Assembly (NCBI GenBank): GCA_022788205.1
Contig: JALEVQ010000099.1
Coordinates: forward strand, 1 to 64,000
DNA: 64,000 nucleotides
Direction: 5' to 3'
Source: Robinsoniella sp.
Lineage (GTDB): Bacteria > Bacillota > Clostridia > Lachnospirales > Lachnospiraceae
The notes beneath the pieces are model-generated. The model was not told the origin of the DNA. It did not search any database and worked only from the letters and a program-made list of their open reading frames with translations. Positions 40,520-49,313 of the stretch are shown here, one piece after another. Position 1 is the first letter of the stretch, and every line of letters starts with the position of its first letter. The translations under genes and the position numbers were made by a program.

Positions 40520-41527
40520 CTATTCTGCTGTAATCTCCGTAAATGTCTCCACTGCACGCTCAAGCATGGTATCTGGAATCTCAATTCCCAGGTTCTCTGC
40601 GACTGCCTCGTTGATATACAGATTGCTCTCTGTCAACAGTTCATACGGCATCTCCTCAGCTTTTACCTCACCTTTTAAAATTTTTGCTGCCATTCTTCCA
40701 GTATCTTTTCCGAGGTTGATATAGTCAAGACCCTCTGCGGCAAGACATCCGATTTTGACCTGCTCAATCTCACTTCCGAATACCGGAATTTTTCTCTCGT
40801 TTGCCTGTTCCAGAATTGCCGGCAGAGAACTTACCACCGTATTGTCTGTTAAGTTTGTCAGACAGTCTACTTTGTCAAGCAGATCTGCTGTCGCAAGTGC
40901 GATCTCTGATGTGCTGGTGACACCTGCAAGTTCAATCTCAAACCCGTACTCTGGTGCAAGTTCTTCATACTGTGTGATGCTGTAGACTGAGTTTGCCTCA
41001 CTCGTTGTATATAAAATTCCGATCGTCTCTGCCTCTGGCATAATCTCGCGGATCATCTTTAACTGTGCCTCCACAGGAAGTTGATCACTTGTACCTGTCA
41101 CTGCTCCTACCGGGTTGCCGTCCTCATCGGCAAGTTCTGCCTGCTCAGGGTTGGTTACAGCGGTATAAATCACTGGAATCTTGGTATCCATCGCTGCATT
41201 GTAGGCTGACTGAGCACTTGGAGTCGCGATCGCACAGATCAGGTCCACACCGTCATTTACAAAGCTCTGTGCAATCTGGTATGCCGTTCCCATATCAGCG
41301 GCTGCGTTGTTGACACGCACAGTCAGGTTCTTTCCTTCCTCAATGCCTTCCTCCTTCAGTCCCTCCAAAAAACCCTGTCGGCAGTTATCCAGAGAACCAT
41401 GCTCTGCGAACTGAGAAATTCCAATTGTATAAGATGGCTCTTCCGCCATGCACACACTTCCTGCTCCTAATACAGCAACTGCTGCTGCCATTGTTCCTAA
41501 TACTGCTGATATCATTTTCTTTTTCAT
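40520..41527 (-). CDS. ABC transporter substrate-binding protein, TrpX/DUF534 family
   Basis: This 335-residue secreted protein has a signal sequence (MISAVLGTMAAAVAVLGAG, then SVCMA-EE). Family-typical motifs are YTIGISQFAEHGSLDNCRQG, DLICAIATPSAQSAYNA, PVIYTAVTNPEQAEL and TIGILYTTSEANSVYSITQY. ABC_sub_bind (DUF534) proteins bind aromatic amino acids. The upstream leader is a T-box with a UGG specifier, so this is the first gene of a tryptophan-responsive uptake operon. A Cys is present near the cleavage site but lacks a proper lipobox. Confidence 0.88.
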   Translation of the reverse strand: MKKKMISAVLGTMAAAVAVLGAGSVCMAEEPSYTIGISQFAEHGSLDNCRQGFLEGLKEEGIEEGKNLTVRVNNAAADMGTAYQIAQSFVNDGVDLICAIATPSAQSAYNAAMDTKIPVIYTAVTNPEQAELADEDGNPVGAVTGTSDQLPVEAQLKMIREIMPEAETIGILYTTSEANSVYSITQYEELAPEYGFEIELAGVTSTSEIALATADLLDKVDCLTNLTDNTVVSSLPAILEQANERKIPVFGSEIEQVKIGCLAAEGLDYINLGKDTGRMAAKILKGEVKAEEMPYELLTESNLYINEAVAENLGIEIPDTMLERAVETFTEITAE

Positions 41528-41630
41528 ACTTGTGTTCCCCTTTCTTTTGTCCTATCTTTCCTGCACGACATGTCAGCCAAACATGGCGATCTTCTGGGAA
41601 ATCTTCTCATCCACTCTCTGATCGGATAAC

Positions 41631-41927
41631 AAAAAAACCGCCTCAAACTATTTCTAGTTTGAGACGGTAATAAAATCTTTATTATCGCGGTACCACTCAA
41701 TTTGACGATTGTCCACTCTCTTGCGCACGTCTATGCACTCCTGATTGATAACGGGTTCGGTTCCCGACGGCGCCTACTCTTCACATTTCGGACCGTCCTC
41801 GAAAGTCCATTCGGCAATGAAATCCATACGGCAATCCCACCATCTGCCGCTCTCTGTGCTCTCTCTCAAAGCTTACTCCTCTTTCTCATCGGTTTTTCGT
41901 TTAATTTTCCTTGATGTGTATAGTCTA
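41631..41927 (-). promoter_or_regulatory. Tryptophan T-box riboswitch leader with terminator
   Basis: On the minus strand a promoter TTGACA (41950-41945), a 17-bp spacer and TAGACT (41927-41922) precede a leader of about 280 nt. It contains an AGUA-like motif near its start and a GGTG apical motif. The specifier region is GAA-UGG-ACU (UGG at 41809-41807). The T-box core GAGTGGTACCGCG (about 41698-41686) is followed by a strong terminator (41667-41638) and a T-run at 41637-41631. Uncharged tRNA-Trp would stabilise the antiterminator and switch on the downstream ABC importer. Confidence 0.93.
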
Positions 41928-42075
41928 ATACGAATTGTTTTATTTGTCAATCTTTTTTTCGTTCTTTTTCCCCCTGCGCAGGAAGTATACGCGATCTCGT
42001 ATGTGTAGCGCGTCACGGGAACTGTTTTTGCTGATCCCAGCGTTCAAAAAAATCGTCAAAAAATTTTATAGCAAC

Positions 42076-43428
42076 TCAATATCCATTCTCATCTTTTAGA
42101 AGAATCACGGTCGTGAATACCGAATCGGTACTGCTTGTCTTATAGACCCCGTCATATTTTTCCACAATATTTTTTACAATTTTTATTCCCAGACCATGAA
42201 CATCCTTTTTACCCTTGTTTGTCACAAAGTCGGGATTTTTTTCCATGACATTAAAAATCGTAGAGTTTTCCGCTTCAATCTGCAGATATGCTTTTTTCCT
42301 CACAATTTTCAGTCTCACAAACCCGTCCTTCACCTTTGCCGCCGCCTCGATCGCATTGTCGCACAGGTTCATAACCAGCATATTCAGATCGTAAATCTCC
42401 ACGATCCCGTTTTCTGGCAGAGCCGCCTCCACTTCAAAATGGAGTCCCAGTTTATCTGCCATTCTCTTTTTTTGTCCCAGAATCAGATTGAGACTTTTGT
42501 TTTCTGTATAGTTTACAATCTCATTTTCATTGGAAGGCTGCATACTGATATTTGCAAGATATTCCCGCGCCTCCTCGTACTCCCCAGCTTCCAGAAGGGT
42601 ATCCACGCACAGGAAATGTGCCTTGGAATCCCGCTGTGCCTGTCTGAGTGATTCCTGAAGCTCCATCATCTGCTCCAGATATTGATGTTGGATTTTCAAA
42701 TATGTCGCCTGTACCACATTCGTCTTTTGAATCTCACTGTTTTTCAGCAGGACACTGATAAACAGATAAAATACGACAGGAATCATCACCCAGCTGATCG
42801 GCAGCAAAATATCGCTGACCCTCCAACTGTTGCTTCTTGACAGAATCCCCATGATCTTCTGTGCCGCAAAATTTTCAACCAGGCAGACACTGCCTAACAT
42901 CAACCAATACCAGAGGGACAATCTGCCCTCCATTTTCACTCCATGATATGCCAAAAAATTTCCGATTGGAATCAGCAAAAACTTCATGCAGACACGCCGT
43001 ATAAAGAAAATCGTCAGCCACTGGAGATCTGTGAGCAACGGAAAAAACAGGTTCCCCACCATAATCCCCATATGCTCCAGTGAAATCAAGATACTGAAAA
43101 ATGTGATACAAATGATCAGCTTCTCGTAAAACTTTCCTCTGTAAAAATAAATCGAATAGCCAAATGGAATCCCGATCATGACCGTCACATACCAGATCAT
43201 ATTATTATTCGTGATGAGATCAATTCCAGCCAAAGCAGCCGTGTATAAAACCACCGCCGCGATCCACTGTCCTTTTTTTTCTGTCTTTCCTTTTTTTAAG
43301 GTAAAAATTTTACGGATAAAATAAAAGAATACGATTGCCTCCATCAGCTGTCCCACTGTGTTCACTGTCCAGACCCACGGATTACGGAAAAGATATTCGC
43401 TGCTCTGTAAATTGATCATATTTCTCAC
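42076..43428 (-). CDS. AgrC-like sensor protein lacking the phosphoacceptor histidine
   Basis: This 450-residue protein is a paralogue of the 25.3-26.6 kb kinase with the same layout: about six membrane segments, a dimerisation helix and a GHKL ATPase. The N-box NLCDNAIEAAAK and G-box VHGLGIKIVKNIVEKYDG are intact. The H-box reads RQAQRDSKAHF, where the paralogue has RQFRHDYTTHL. The acceptor His is Arg (codon CGG), so it cannot autophosphorylate at the usual site. No regulator gene adjoins it. Its promoter has 21-bp-period repeats, so it may itself be part of a LytTR regulon. It may act as a decoy, dimer partner or phosphatase. Confidence 0.82.
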   Translation of the reverse strand: MRNMINLQSSEYLFRNPWVWTVNTVGQLMEAIVFFYFIRKIFTLKKGKTEKKGQWIAAVVLYTAALAGIDLITNNNMIWYVTVMIGIPFGYSIYFYRGKFYEKLIICITFFSILISLEHMGIMVGNLFFPLLTDLQWLTIFFIRRVCMKFLLIPIGNFLAYHGVKMEGRLSLWYWLMLGSVCLVENFAAQKIMGILSRSNSWRVSDILLPISWVMIPVVFYLFISVLLKNSEIQKTNVVQATYLKIQHQYLEQMMELQESLRQAQRDSKAHFLCVDTLLEAGEYEEAREYLANISMQPSNENEIVNYTENKSLNLILGQKKRMADKLGLHFEVEAALPENGIVEIYDLNMLVMNLCDNAIEAAAKVKDGFVRLKIVRKKAYLQIEAENSTIFNVMEKNPDFVTNKGKKDVHGLGIKIVKNIVEKYDGVYKTSSTDSVFTTVILLKDENGY

Positions 43429-43464
43429 CTTGCCTTCTTCTGTAAAGGGAATCTTTATAAGAAA

Positions 43465-43536
43465 ATTATAATTATTTTCTGTCTTTTTGTCATCTCGTAT
43501 TGAGTCTATTCACTCCCAAAAACAGGCTTTTCACTC
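43465..43536 (-). promoter_or_regulatory. Promoter with paired GAGTGAA repeats upstream of His-less kinase
   Basis: On the minus strand a -35 ATGACA (43493-43488), a 17-bp spacer and TATAAT (43470-43465) are seen. Two TTCACTC copies on the plus strand (43509-43515 and 43530-43536) are 21 bp apart and begin 15 bp upstream of the -35. This matches the geometry of the GH3/PA14 promoter. Confidence 0.65.
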
Positions 43537-43622
43537 TCAATGTTTTCCTCAAAAACATTCCTGACAAGTTTCCCTTCATTTTCCCTTTGCATCATTCCAC
43601 TGCCCGCACCCGCGCATCATTC

Positions 43623-44726
43623 CTATTCTTTTATCGTCTCCTGCATATTCCACTGGATCTTCGCCACATTTTCCGCCGTAACCTTCTGGTACGGCAATCT
43701 GATATACTTTCCGTCAATCAGCTCAATCTCCTCCGACAAAGATTCCCCGCTGACCAGGGAATACGCCAGATCCAGCATCCTTTCTGCCTGTCCTTTTCCA
43801 TCATTCAGAACTGTTCCCAGCATCTCACCATTTGCAACTGCCTCCAGACCGACTTCTGTCCCGTCTATCCCCAACACATACGGCCATGGTGTCCCGTTGT
43901 CTTTTGCCTCTCTCTTTGTCCCCAGCTCTTTTTTGAGTGCATCGATCGCTCCCAGTGCCATGTCGTCATTGTTCGCAAATACCACTTCAATCTCATTTCT
44001 ATAACTTGACAGGAATTGTGTCATCTTGGTCTCAGCCTGAGACCGGCTCCAGTTTGCAATCTCATCAGCAAGCTTTTCTACCTTATATCCTGCCTTCGTG
44101 ATCTCATCGATCACATACATACTCCTCACAATTGAATCTTGATGTCCTGCTTCCCCTTCCAGCATGACATACTGAATTATGCCGTCTCCGTTTCGATCCA
44201 CCGAAGCAAAATCTTTTTCACACTGTTCAATCAAAATTTGTCCTTGAATCTGACCTGACTTAAAAGCATCCGCGCCGACGTAGTACAGTTTATCCCAGCG
44301 CTCCAGTTCTTCTTCCACTAACTCACGGTTGAAAAAAATAATCGGCATGTCTGCTTTCTTTGCCTTGTCAATAATCGTGGAGGCATCTGTCCTGTCTACT
44401 AGATTGATACAAGCCACATCAAAATTGCGCTTGATAAACTCATCATTCTGGTCATTCTGAACCAGCTGACTTTTGTTGGCATCCTGGATCTCCAGTGTGA
44501 TTGTGATATTCCAATCTTTTTCTTTCTCTTTCGCATAAGACTGCAGCCTGGAGATCACTTCGGTCAAAAAAGTATCATACTGGTCATAGACGCTAATTCC
44601 AATTTTCAATTCCGCTCTTTTTTTCTCTTTGCCTGGAAAATTCGAAGTAATCCCACATCCGCTTACACACAGCACCACTCCGCAGATTCCCGCCATACAA
44701 ATCATTTTTTTTGCTCTTTTTTTCAT
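43623..44726 (-). CDS. Galactose/glucose-binding lipoprotein (MglB-like, second copy)
   Basis: This 367-residue protein has a lipoprotein signal (MICMAGICGVVLCVSGC, lipobox VSGC) and a periplasmic-binding-protein fold. Features include IGISVYDQYDTFLTEVISRL, NLVDRTDASTIIDKAKKADM, PIIFFNRE, YVGADAFKSGQIQGQIL and VFANNDDMALGAIDALKKEL. These match galactose-binding MglB proteins, including the NDD and NRE sugar contacts. It is the last gene after the membrane-anchored binding protein and YesM/YesN. It could be a high-affinity sensor subunit or an alternative binding protein for the mgl importer about 5 kb upstream. It is diverged from the abundant MglB at 52.3-53.4 kb. Confidence 0.87.
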   Translation of the reverse strand: MKKRAKKMICMAGICGVVLCVSGCGITSNFPGKEKKRAELKIGISVYDQYDTFLTEVISRLQSYAKEKEKDWNITITLEIQDANKSQLVQNDQNDEFIKRNFDVACINLVDRTDASTIIDKAKKADMPIIFFNRELVEEELERWDKLYYVGADAFKSGQIQGQILIEQCEKDFASVDRNGDGIIQYVMLEGEAGHQDSIVRSMYVIDEITKAGYKVEKLADEIANWSRSQAETKMTQFLSSYRNEIEVVFANNDDMALGAIDALKKELGTKREAKDNGTPWPYVLGIDGTEVGLEAVANGEMLGTVLNDGKGQAERMLDLAYSLVSGESLSEEIELIDGKYIRLPYQKVTAENVAKIQWNMQETIKE

Positions 44727-44781
44727 GTTTCTCTCCCATGCCGCCTGCTGCGAGGCTTAAATCAGGGACAGATCGTCAGGA

Positions 44782-45774
44782 TCAGTTGATCGGAAACAAC
44801 AGTCTTTGATTTTCCTCTTCATACAGCGTATCTCTTGTCACAATCTTGTACATAATCGTCTCTGTCATGTACTCTTTTTCCCGAGTTTTTTTGTTCATCA
44901 GCCTGTTCAGACCCAGATATCCCATATTGAACTCATTTTGATACATCAAAGCTGTCAGATTTCCCTTGTCCAATCCACTCACAATTTTCTCGGTACTTCC
45001 AAAACCATATTTCAGGTTCGTTCCTTGTCCTCTTCTCACCGATGCATCAATCAAAGCTTCCGTGGCATATTTATCCAGTGCAACCACGGCAACTCCATCG
45101 CCCTTCTGGTTGATCATTTTCTCAATCAGCAATGTGAGATTATAATCCCCTGCCGAGCGACTCCATTCCATGATCTGAATATTTTCCTGAGCCTCCAGAT
45201 AATCTTTTAGCCCCTGGTACCGCAAAACGACACTGGAACGCTTCATAAACTCACAGATAATCGCCACAGAATACTCCTGCGATTCCTCGCCAGGCTTTTG
45301 CTGATTTTTCAAATCTTCCACTATTTTTTTCCCCAGCTCTCGTCCCATGGCATAATTATCCGCTGTGATGTCAGCATCCTCTGTGCCAATCCCTGTCTCA
45401 ACCGTCACAATCGGTATCCGCGTTTTCATATCTTCCACGGTTTCCTCAAGCGCCGCGCTGTCGACAGCAGCAAGCAAGATTCCTTCTGCCCCGTTTTCTT
45501 CCTCCCTTTTTAAAAGCGATATGGCGTCCTCCGCTGTTCCATTTTGTGGCAATGTCACATAGTTGACATCCACCTGGGCATCGTATGCCGCCTGTTTGAT
45601 TCCTTCTAAGAGAGATCTCCAGTCGTTCTCTGTATTTTGATACAGAATGACAGAATAATTTTTTCTTTCCATATTTTTTCGATATCTCGTGAATTCTGTA
45701 CCGATCAGCAGAATCAGCCCTGCCCCCGCCAACAAAATCAAAATTTTGATGCGGGCTTTTTTGTTATCTTTCAC
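44782..45774 (-). CDS. Membrane-anchored sugar-binding protein of a three-component sensor
   Basis: This 330-residue protein has one N-terminal membrane segment (IKILILLAGAGLILLIGTEF) and no lipobox. An extracytoplasmic sugar-binding (RbsB/MglB-superfamily) domain follows: VILYQNTENDWRSLLEGIKQ, ILLAAVDSAALEETVEDM, DADITADNYAMGRELGKKIV and VVALDKYATEALIDASVRRG. The gene overlaps the end of the YesM kinase gene by 11 bp, indicating translational coupling. Known systems of this layout use the binding protein to present sugar to the kinase ectodomain. It is probably the sensory subunit for galactose-type sugars. Confidence 0.83.
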   Translation of the reverse strand: MKDNKKARIKILILLAGAGLILLIGTEFTRYRKNMERKNYSVILYQNTENDWRSLLEGIKQAAYDAQVDVNYVTLPQNGTAEDAISLLKREEENGAEGILLAAVDSAALEETVEDMKTRIPIVTVETGIGTEDADITADNYAMGRELGKKIVEDLKNQQKPGEESQEYSVAIICEFMKRSSVVLRYQGLKDYLEAQENIQIMEWSRSAGDYNLTLLIEKMINQKGDGVAVVALDKYATEALIDASVRRGQGTNLKYGFGSTEKIVSGLDKGNLTALMYQNEFNMGYLGLNRLMNKKTREKEYMTETIMYKIVTRDTLYEEENQRLLFPIN

Positions 45775-47581
45775 GGTGCCGCTCCTCCTTTTTCTGTTCC
45801 ATGTACTCTTCCGTCTTCGGAAGATGGATCCGGATCAACGTTCCCTCATCTGGCTCACTCATGATAGACAGACCATAGCTTTCTCCAAAATACAGTTGAA
45901 TTCTCTGATGGACATTGCGCAGTCCAATGCCGGACCCTTTACTTCTGACTCTTGTATTGTCTGTCAGAAGATGCTCCACCTGTTTCTGCGGCATTCCAAG
46001 ACCATTGTCCTCCACTTCGAGATAAATATCCTCATCACAGCTATACGCACGGATATAGATTTCCCCGTCTCCATCCATAAATTCCATGCCATAGTAGATT
46101 GCATTTTCAATCAGAGGCTGGATAATCAGCTTAATCGTCATATATTTTTCGATTCCTTTTTCGATCTCAAAAAATGCAGTAAACTTATTTTTATAGCGGA
46201 ATTTCTGGATATCCAGATAATTTCGTGCATGTTCCATCTCATCTCCTATGGTGATGATATTTTTGCCTTTTGACAGACTGATACGCAGCAATTTTCCAAG
46301 CGCCTGTACCATCGAGATTGCATCTTCATACTGCTCAGCCTCAATCATCCACATAATGGAATCAAGAGTATTGTACAAAAAGTGCGGGTTAATCTGCGAC
46401 TGCAGCGCGTCGAGCTCACTCTTTCGCTTCTTTTCCTGCTCTACCACAATGTCATCCGCTAATTGTCTCATCTCCTCCACCATGGACTGGATAGACTGTC
46501 CCAGATGCTGGATCTCATGCGGTCCCCCGATATAGATATCAGTGGAGTCCTCTTTCTCAATTTTCTTGACAGACTCCTCCAATTTTTTGATCGGCTGCAC
46601 AATCTTCAGTGATACGAGCTGATTTGCGAAGACAATCAGACAGATCGCCAGAATCATAATCACCATGACCATCACCTGGTTCTGTGAGAATTTTTCTGAA
46701 ATCTCATCTTTTGGAGTCACGCTGACAATCTTCCATCCCGTATAACCCACAGTCTTGACGACGACCATCCTCTCTTCTGATCCAAAAGTTTCCCAGTAAA
46801 TTCCATCGTCGTATGTTGCTGCTCTCTGATTATTTTCTCTCAGCAGGTTTGAGAAGATCAAGTTTTGTTTTGGGTGGTAAATAATTTTTCCATTGCTGTC
46901 AATCAAGTAGATATATCCTAATTCCTGGTTATTCGCCTTCGTAAATAACTGTTTAATTCCGCTGAAATCCATGTCAACCAGCAAAATGCCCATCTCCATG
47001 TTGCCATTGTATGTCAGCTCCACCCCTCTGCTCAGAGAAATGACCCAGTAATATCTTCCATTCGTGTTTTCAAAAAGATTCTGCACATGGAAATCAGAAA
47101 AATGAAGGTTTTCCATCTTGTCAGCTGTCTGAATGAACCAATCCTGTTGTGTGACATCTACATTCGATTTCAGATTTGAATATGGCACAGATCCAACTAA
47201 AGTTCCATCCATCTTAAAGCAGGCTAAGCTCACCAGATTGTCCTTATTCGCCTCATATAACAGATTCATCTCTTTATCCATATTCTCGGAGGCAAGATCC
47301 ATGTTTTTGATCACGCTGTAATACATAGAATCGGAGATTCTCATCATATTTCTGAGGTACATCGTCAGATTAATCTCCACCTGGTCCAAGAGCTTTTGGT
47401 TGGTCTCCATCAGAATATTCTGTGAGGAGCTGTTATATCCCTTGTAGGAAAACAGCCCCAGAAAAATCATGCCGATCACAGTGACCAGCGTAAAGGAGAT
47501 ACTGATCAAAAATTGGAGACTCCTTGTCACATAAATATTCTTTATCTTGTACCACCAGTTTTCAAACCATTTCCATATCAT
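45764..47581 (-). CDS. YesM-type sensor histidine kinase (Cache, HAMP, His_kinase)
   Basis: This 605-residue protein has a first membrane segment (FLISISFTLVTVIGMIFLG), an extracytoplasmic Cache-like domain to about residue 290, and a second segment (VMVMVIMILAICLIVFA). A HAMP linker (SLKIVQPIKKLEESVKKIEK) precedes the His_kinase acceptor motif LQSQINPHFLYNTLDSIMWM. The ATPase carries IIQPLIENAIYYGME and GSGIGLRNVHQRIQLYFG. It is directly followed by the binding-protein gene and preceded without a gap by its YesN regulator (next base 47582). It probably senses sugar with the binding protein and phosphorylates YesN. Confidence 0.92.
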   Translation of the reverse strand: MIWKWFENWWYKIKNIYVTRSLQFLISISFTLVTVIGMIFLGLFSYKGYNSSSQNILMETNQKLLDQVEINLTMYLRNMMRISDSMYYSVIKNMDLASENMDKEMNLLYEANKDNLVSLACFKMDGTLVGSVPYSNLKSNVDVTQQDWFIQTADKMENLHFSDFHVQNLFENTNGRYYWVISLSRGVELTYNGNMEMGILLVDMDFSGIKQLFTKANNQELGYIYLIDSNGKIIYHPKQNLIFSNLLRENNQRAATYDDGIYWETFGSEERMVVVKTVGYTGWKIVSVTPKDEISEKFSQNQVMVMVIMILAICLIVFANQLVSLKIVQPIKKLEESVKKIEKEDSTDIYIGGPHEIQHLGQSIQSMVEEMRQLADDIVVEQEKKRKSELDALQSQINPHFLYNTLDSIMWMIEAEQYEDAISMVQALGKLLRISLSKGKNIITIGDEMEHARNYLDIQKFRYKNKFTAFFEIEKGIEKYMTIKLIIQPLIENAIYYGMEFMDGDGEIYIRAYSCDEDIYLEVEDNGLGMPQKQVEHLLTDNTRVRSKGSGIGLRNVHQRIQLYFGESYGLSIMSEPDEGTLIRIHLPKTEEYMEQKKEERHRER

Positions 47582-49198
47582 CTAGTTTTGTTCCTTTTCT
47601 CTCATCGCCCTGTATTTTGAGGGAGAAATGCCATATTCTTTTTTAAACACATAGCTAAAATAGTTGGGTTCCGTGTATCCGACTGCCTCCGCAATGACAT
47701 ACGTCTTGTCCTCCGTCGTCATCAAAAGTTCAATCGCATGCTCCAGCCGCACTTTTGTCAGATACGCCGAGAATCCGCGCCCTACTTCTCTCTTAAAAAT
47801 GGTCGAGAAATAGGCTGTGCTCACATTCAGATAACGGCAGAGCGTCTCCGCTGAGAGATCGCTCTCTTTATAGTGCGCCTCAATATATTCTTTCGCCTTC
47901 TCTGTCAGCTTTGTCGTAGAATCACTGCGCTCATGGCGAAGTGTTCTTCTCAAATTCGTGCACACTTCCCTGAGCCACTGCTCTAACTCCTCAAGGGAAG
48001 AAAACTGGTACACTTCTTGCCATGGTATCGTGTCCGACCCAAAAATCTCCCGCGTGCTCAGCTTATATGCCCTTCCGATTTTTGTAAATTCTGTGAGAAG
48101 TTCCATGCAGGCAATCTGGTACTGATTTGGCGTCACCGCTTTATCTCTCAGATTATCCACAAACTTTCGGATCGCCCTCTCTGTCTCCTCGCGCTCTCCA
48201 AGCTTTACTGCCCGCAGAATATCCTGATAATCAAATTCCTGGAAAGGCACCGAATCTTCCGGGCTTGGCTCAATATCATTGATGTAGATCACCTGATTGC
48301 TTCCCCCAAGAATTGCCCGGTATTCCATAGCATTTTGTGCTTCCTGGTAGGATGAAGCAATATTCAGCAGTTCGTCACACGTCTGACCGGCCGAGGCAGT
48401 GATATTCACATCCAGCATACGGCTTCCCATCTTGATAATTTGTTCCAGATGATACAGGACATCTGCCATCTCTGCTGCAGAATCCATCATAAACAGAACA
48501 ACAATGCGGTCCAGATACACGCAGCTATAAAACCTCATCTGTTCTTTTAAATAATCCTCAACCAAATCTTTCAGCGAAAGGTTGATCAGCTGAACCATCG
48601 AGCTGTCCTTCACATCTGCTTTCAAGATCGTCGCGCTGTAACAATTTGCCTCCAGGTTCATCTCGTAGGCAGTTAAAAGCGCTGCCGCCTTCTCTACCGT
48701 CACTCTGCCCTCCAAAATACTCACAAACAGCTGCTCCTGCATAGATGGAAGGCTCTTCTGGTAATATTCCCGAAGCTTGTCCACATTCCTGCGCTCTGCA
48801 AATTCTTTGTCCAGAGATTCTTTGATCTTGCGGAAGACATTTTCCAGATCTTTCGCACTGATCGGTTTTAGCAGATACTCTTCCGCCTCCAGATGGATCG
48901 CCTCCCTGGCAAACTCAAAATCGTCGAATCCAGAGTAGATTACCACTTTTATATTTCTGTAATTCTCTTTTAATTTCTTGCACAGAGTCAAACCATCCAT
49001 AAAAGGCATCTTAATATCGGTCAAGACCACATCGATATGCATCTGCTCTGCCAACTCCAGCGCCTCCTGGCCGTTCTCGGCTGTCCCCGCCATGCGAAAT
49101 CCAAGGGCTTCCCAGTCGATTTTTCTTTTCATCGCCTGCAGGACGTCCGCCTCATCATCTACCAGAAGAATATTGTAAAATTCATTCTTTAATTCCAT
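47582..49198 (-). CDS. YesN-type response regulator (receiver plus AraC HTH)
   Basis: This 538-residue protein has an N-terminal receiver (NILLVDDEADVLQAMKRKID, acceptor VVLTDIKMPFMDGLTL). A central helical region of about 300 residues follows, then a C-terminal AraC-type double HTH (LSAETLCRYLNVSTAYFSTI, YVIAEAVGYTEPNYFSYVFK, YGISPSKYR). YesM/YesN systems control sugar uptake operons. It heads a transcription unit with its own promoter, followed by YesM, the anchored binding protein and the lipoprotein. The likely target is the mgl promoter with phased repeats at 53.4-53.5 kb. Confidence 0.92.
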   Translation of the reverse strand: MELKNEFYNILLVDDEADVLQAMKRKIDWEALGFRMAGTAENGQEALELAEQMHIDVVLTDIKMPFMDGLTLCKKLKENYRNIKVVIYSGFDDFEFAREAIHLEAEEYLLKPISAKDLENVFRKIKESLDKEFAERRNVDKLREYYQKSLPSMQEQLFVSILEGRVTVEKAAALLTAYEMNLEANCYSATILKADVKDSSMVQLINLSLKDLVEDYLKEQMRFYSCVYLDRIVVLFMMDSAAEMADVLYHLEQIIKMGSRMLDVNITASAGQTCDELLNIASSYQEAQNAMEYRAILGGSNQVIYINDIEPSPEDSVPFQEFDYQDILRAVKLGEREETERAIRKFVDNLRDKAVTPNQYQIACMELLTEFTKIGRAYKLSTREIFGSDTIPWQEVYQFSSLEELEQWLREVCTNLRRTLRHERSDSTTKLTEKAKEYIEAHYKESDLSAETLCRYLNVSTAYFSTIFKREVGRGFSAYLTKVRLEHAIELLMTTEDKTYVIAEAVGYTEPNYFSYVFKKEYGISPSKYRAMREKEQN

Positions 49199-49231
49199 CC
49201 CATTCTCCTCATCGACCTTTGACTATTTTTT

Positions 49232-49296
49232 ATTATATCGTTCCTGTTTAAAAAAAACAAGGATAGTTTGCCCTTTTCGGGAAAGCTACCCTTGTC
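49232..49296 (-). terminator. mgl operon terminator overlapping promoter of yesN unit
   Basis: On the minus strand a stem ACAAGG...CCTTGT (about 49294-49258) runs into eight Ts. The end of that hairpin plus T-run also supplies a -35-like TTGTTT (49260-49255), 17 bp before TATAAT (49237-49232). The mgl terminator and the start of the YesN/YesM unit are fused in one short stretch. Confidence 0.75.
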
Positions 49297-49313
49297 TCTT
49301 TTATTTTTTCTTC

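Noticed and set aside
45689..46273. 194-codon plus-strand frame over the anchored binding protein and YesM genes
   Set aside because: It is antisense to two overlapping genes with strong motifs, and has no ribosome site.
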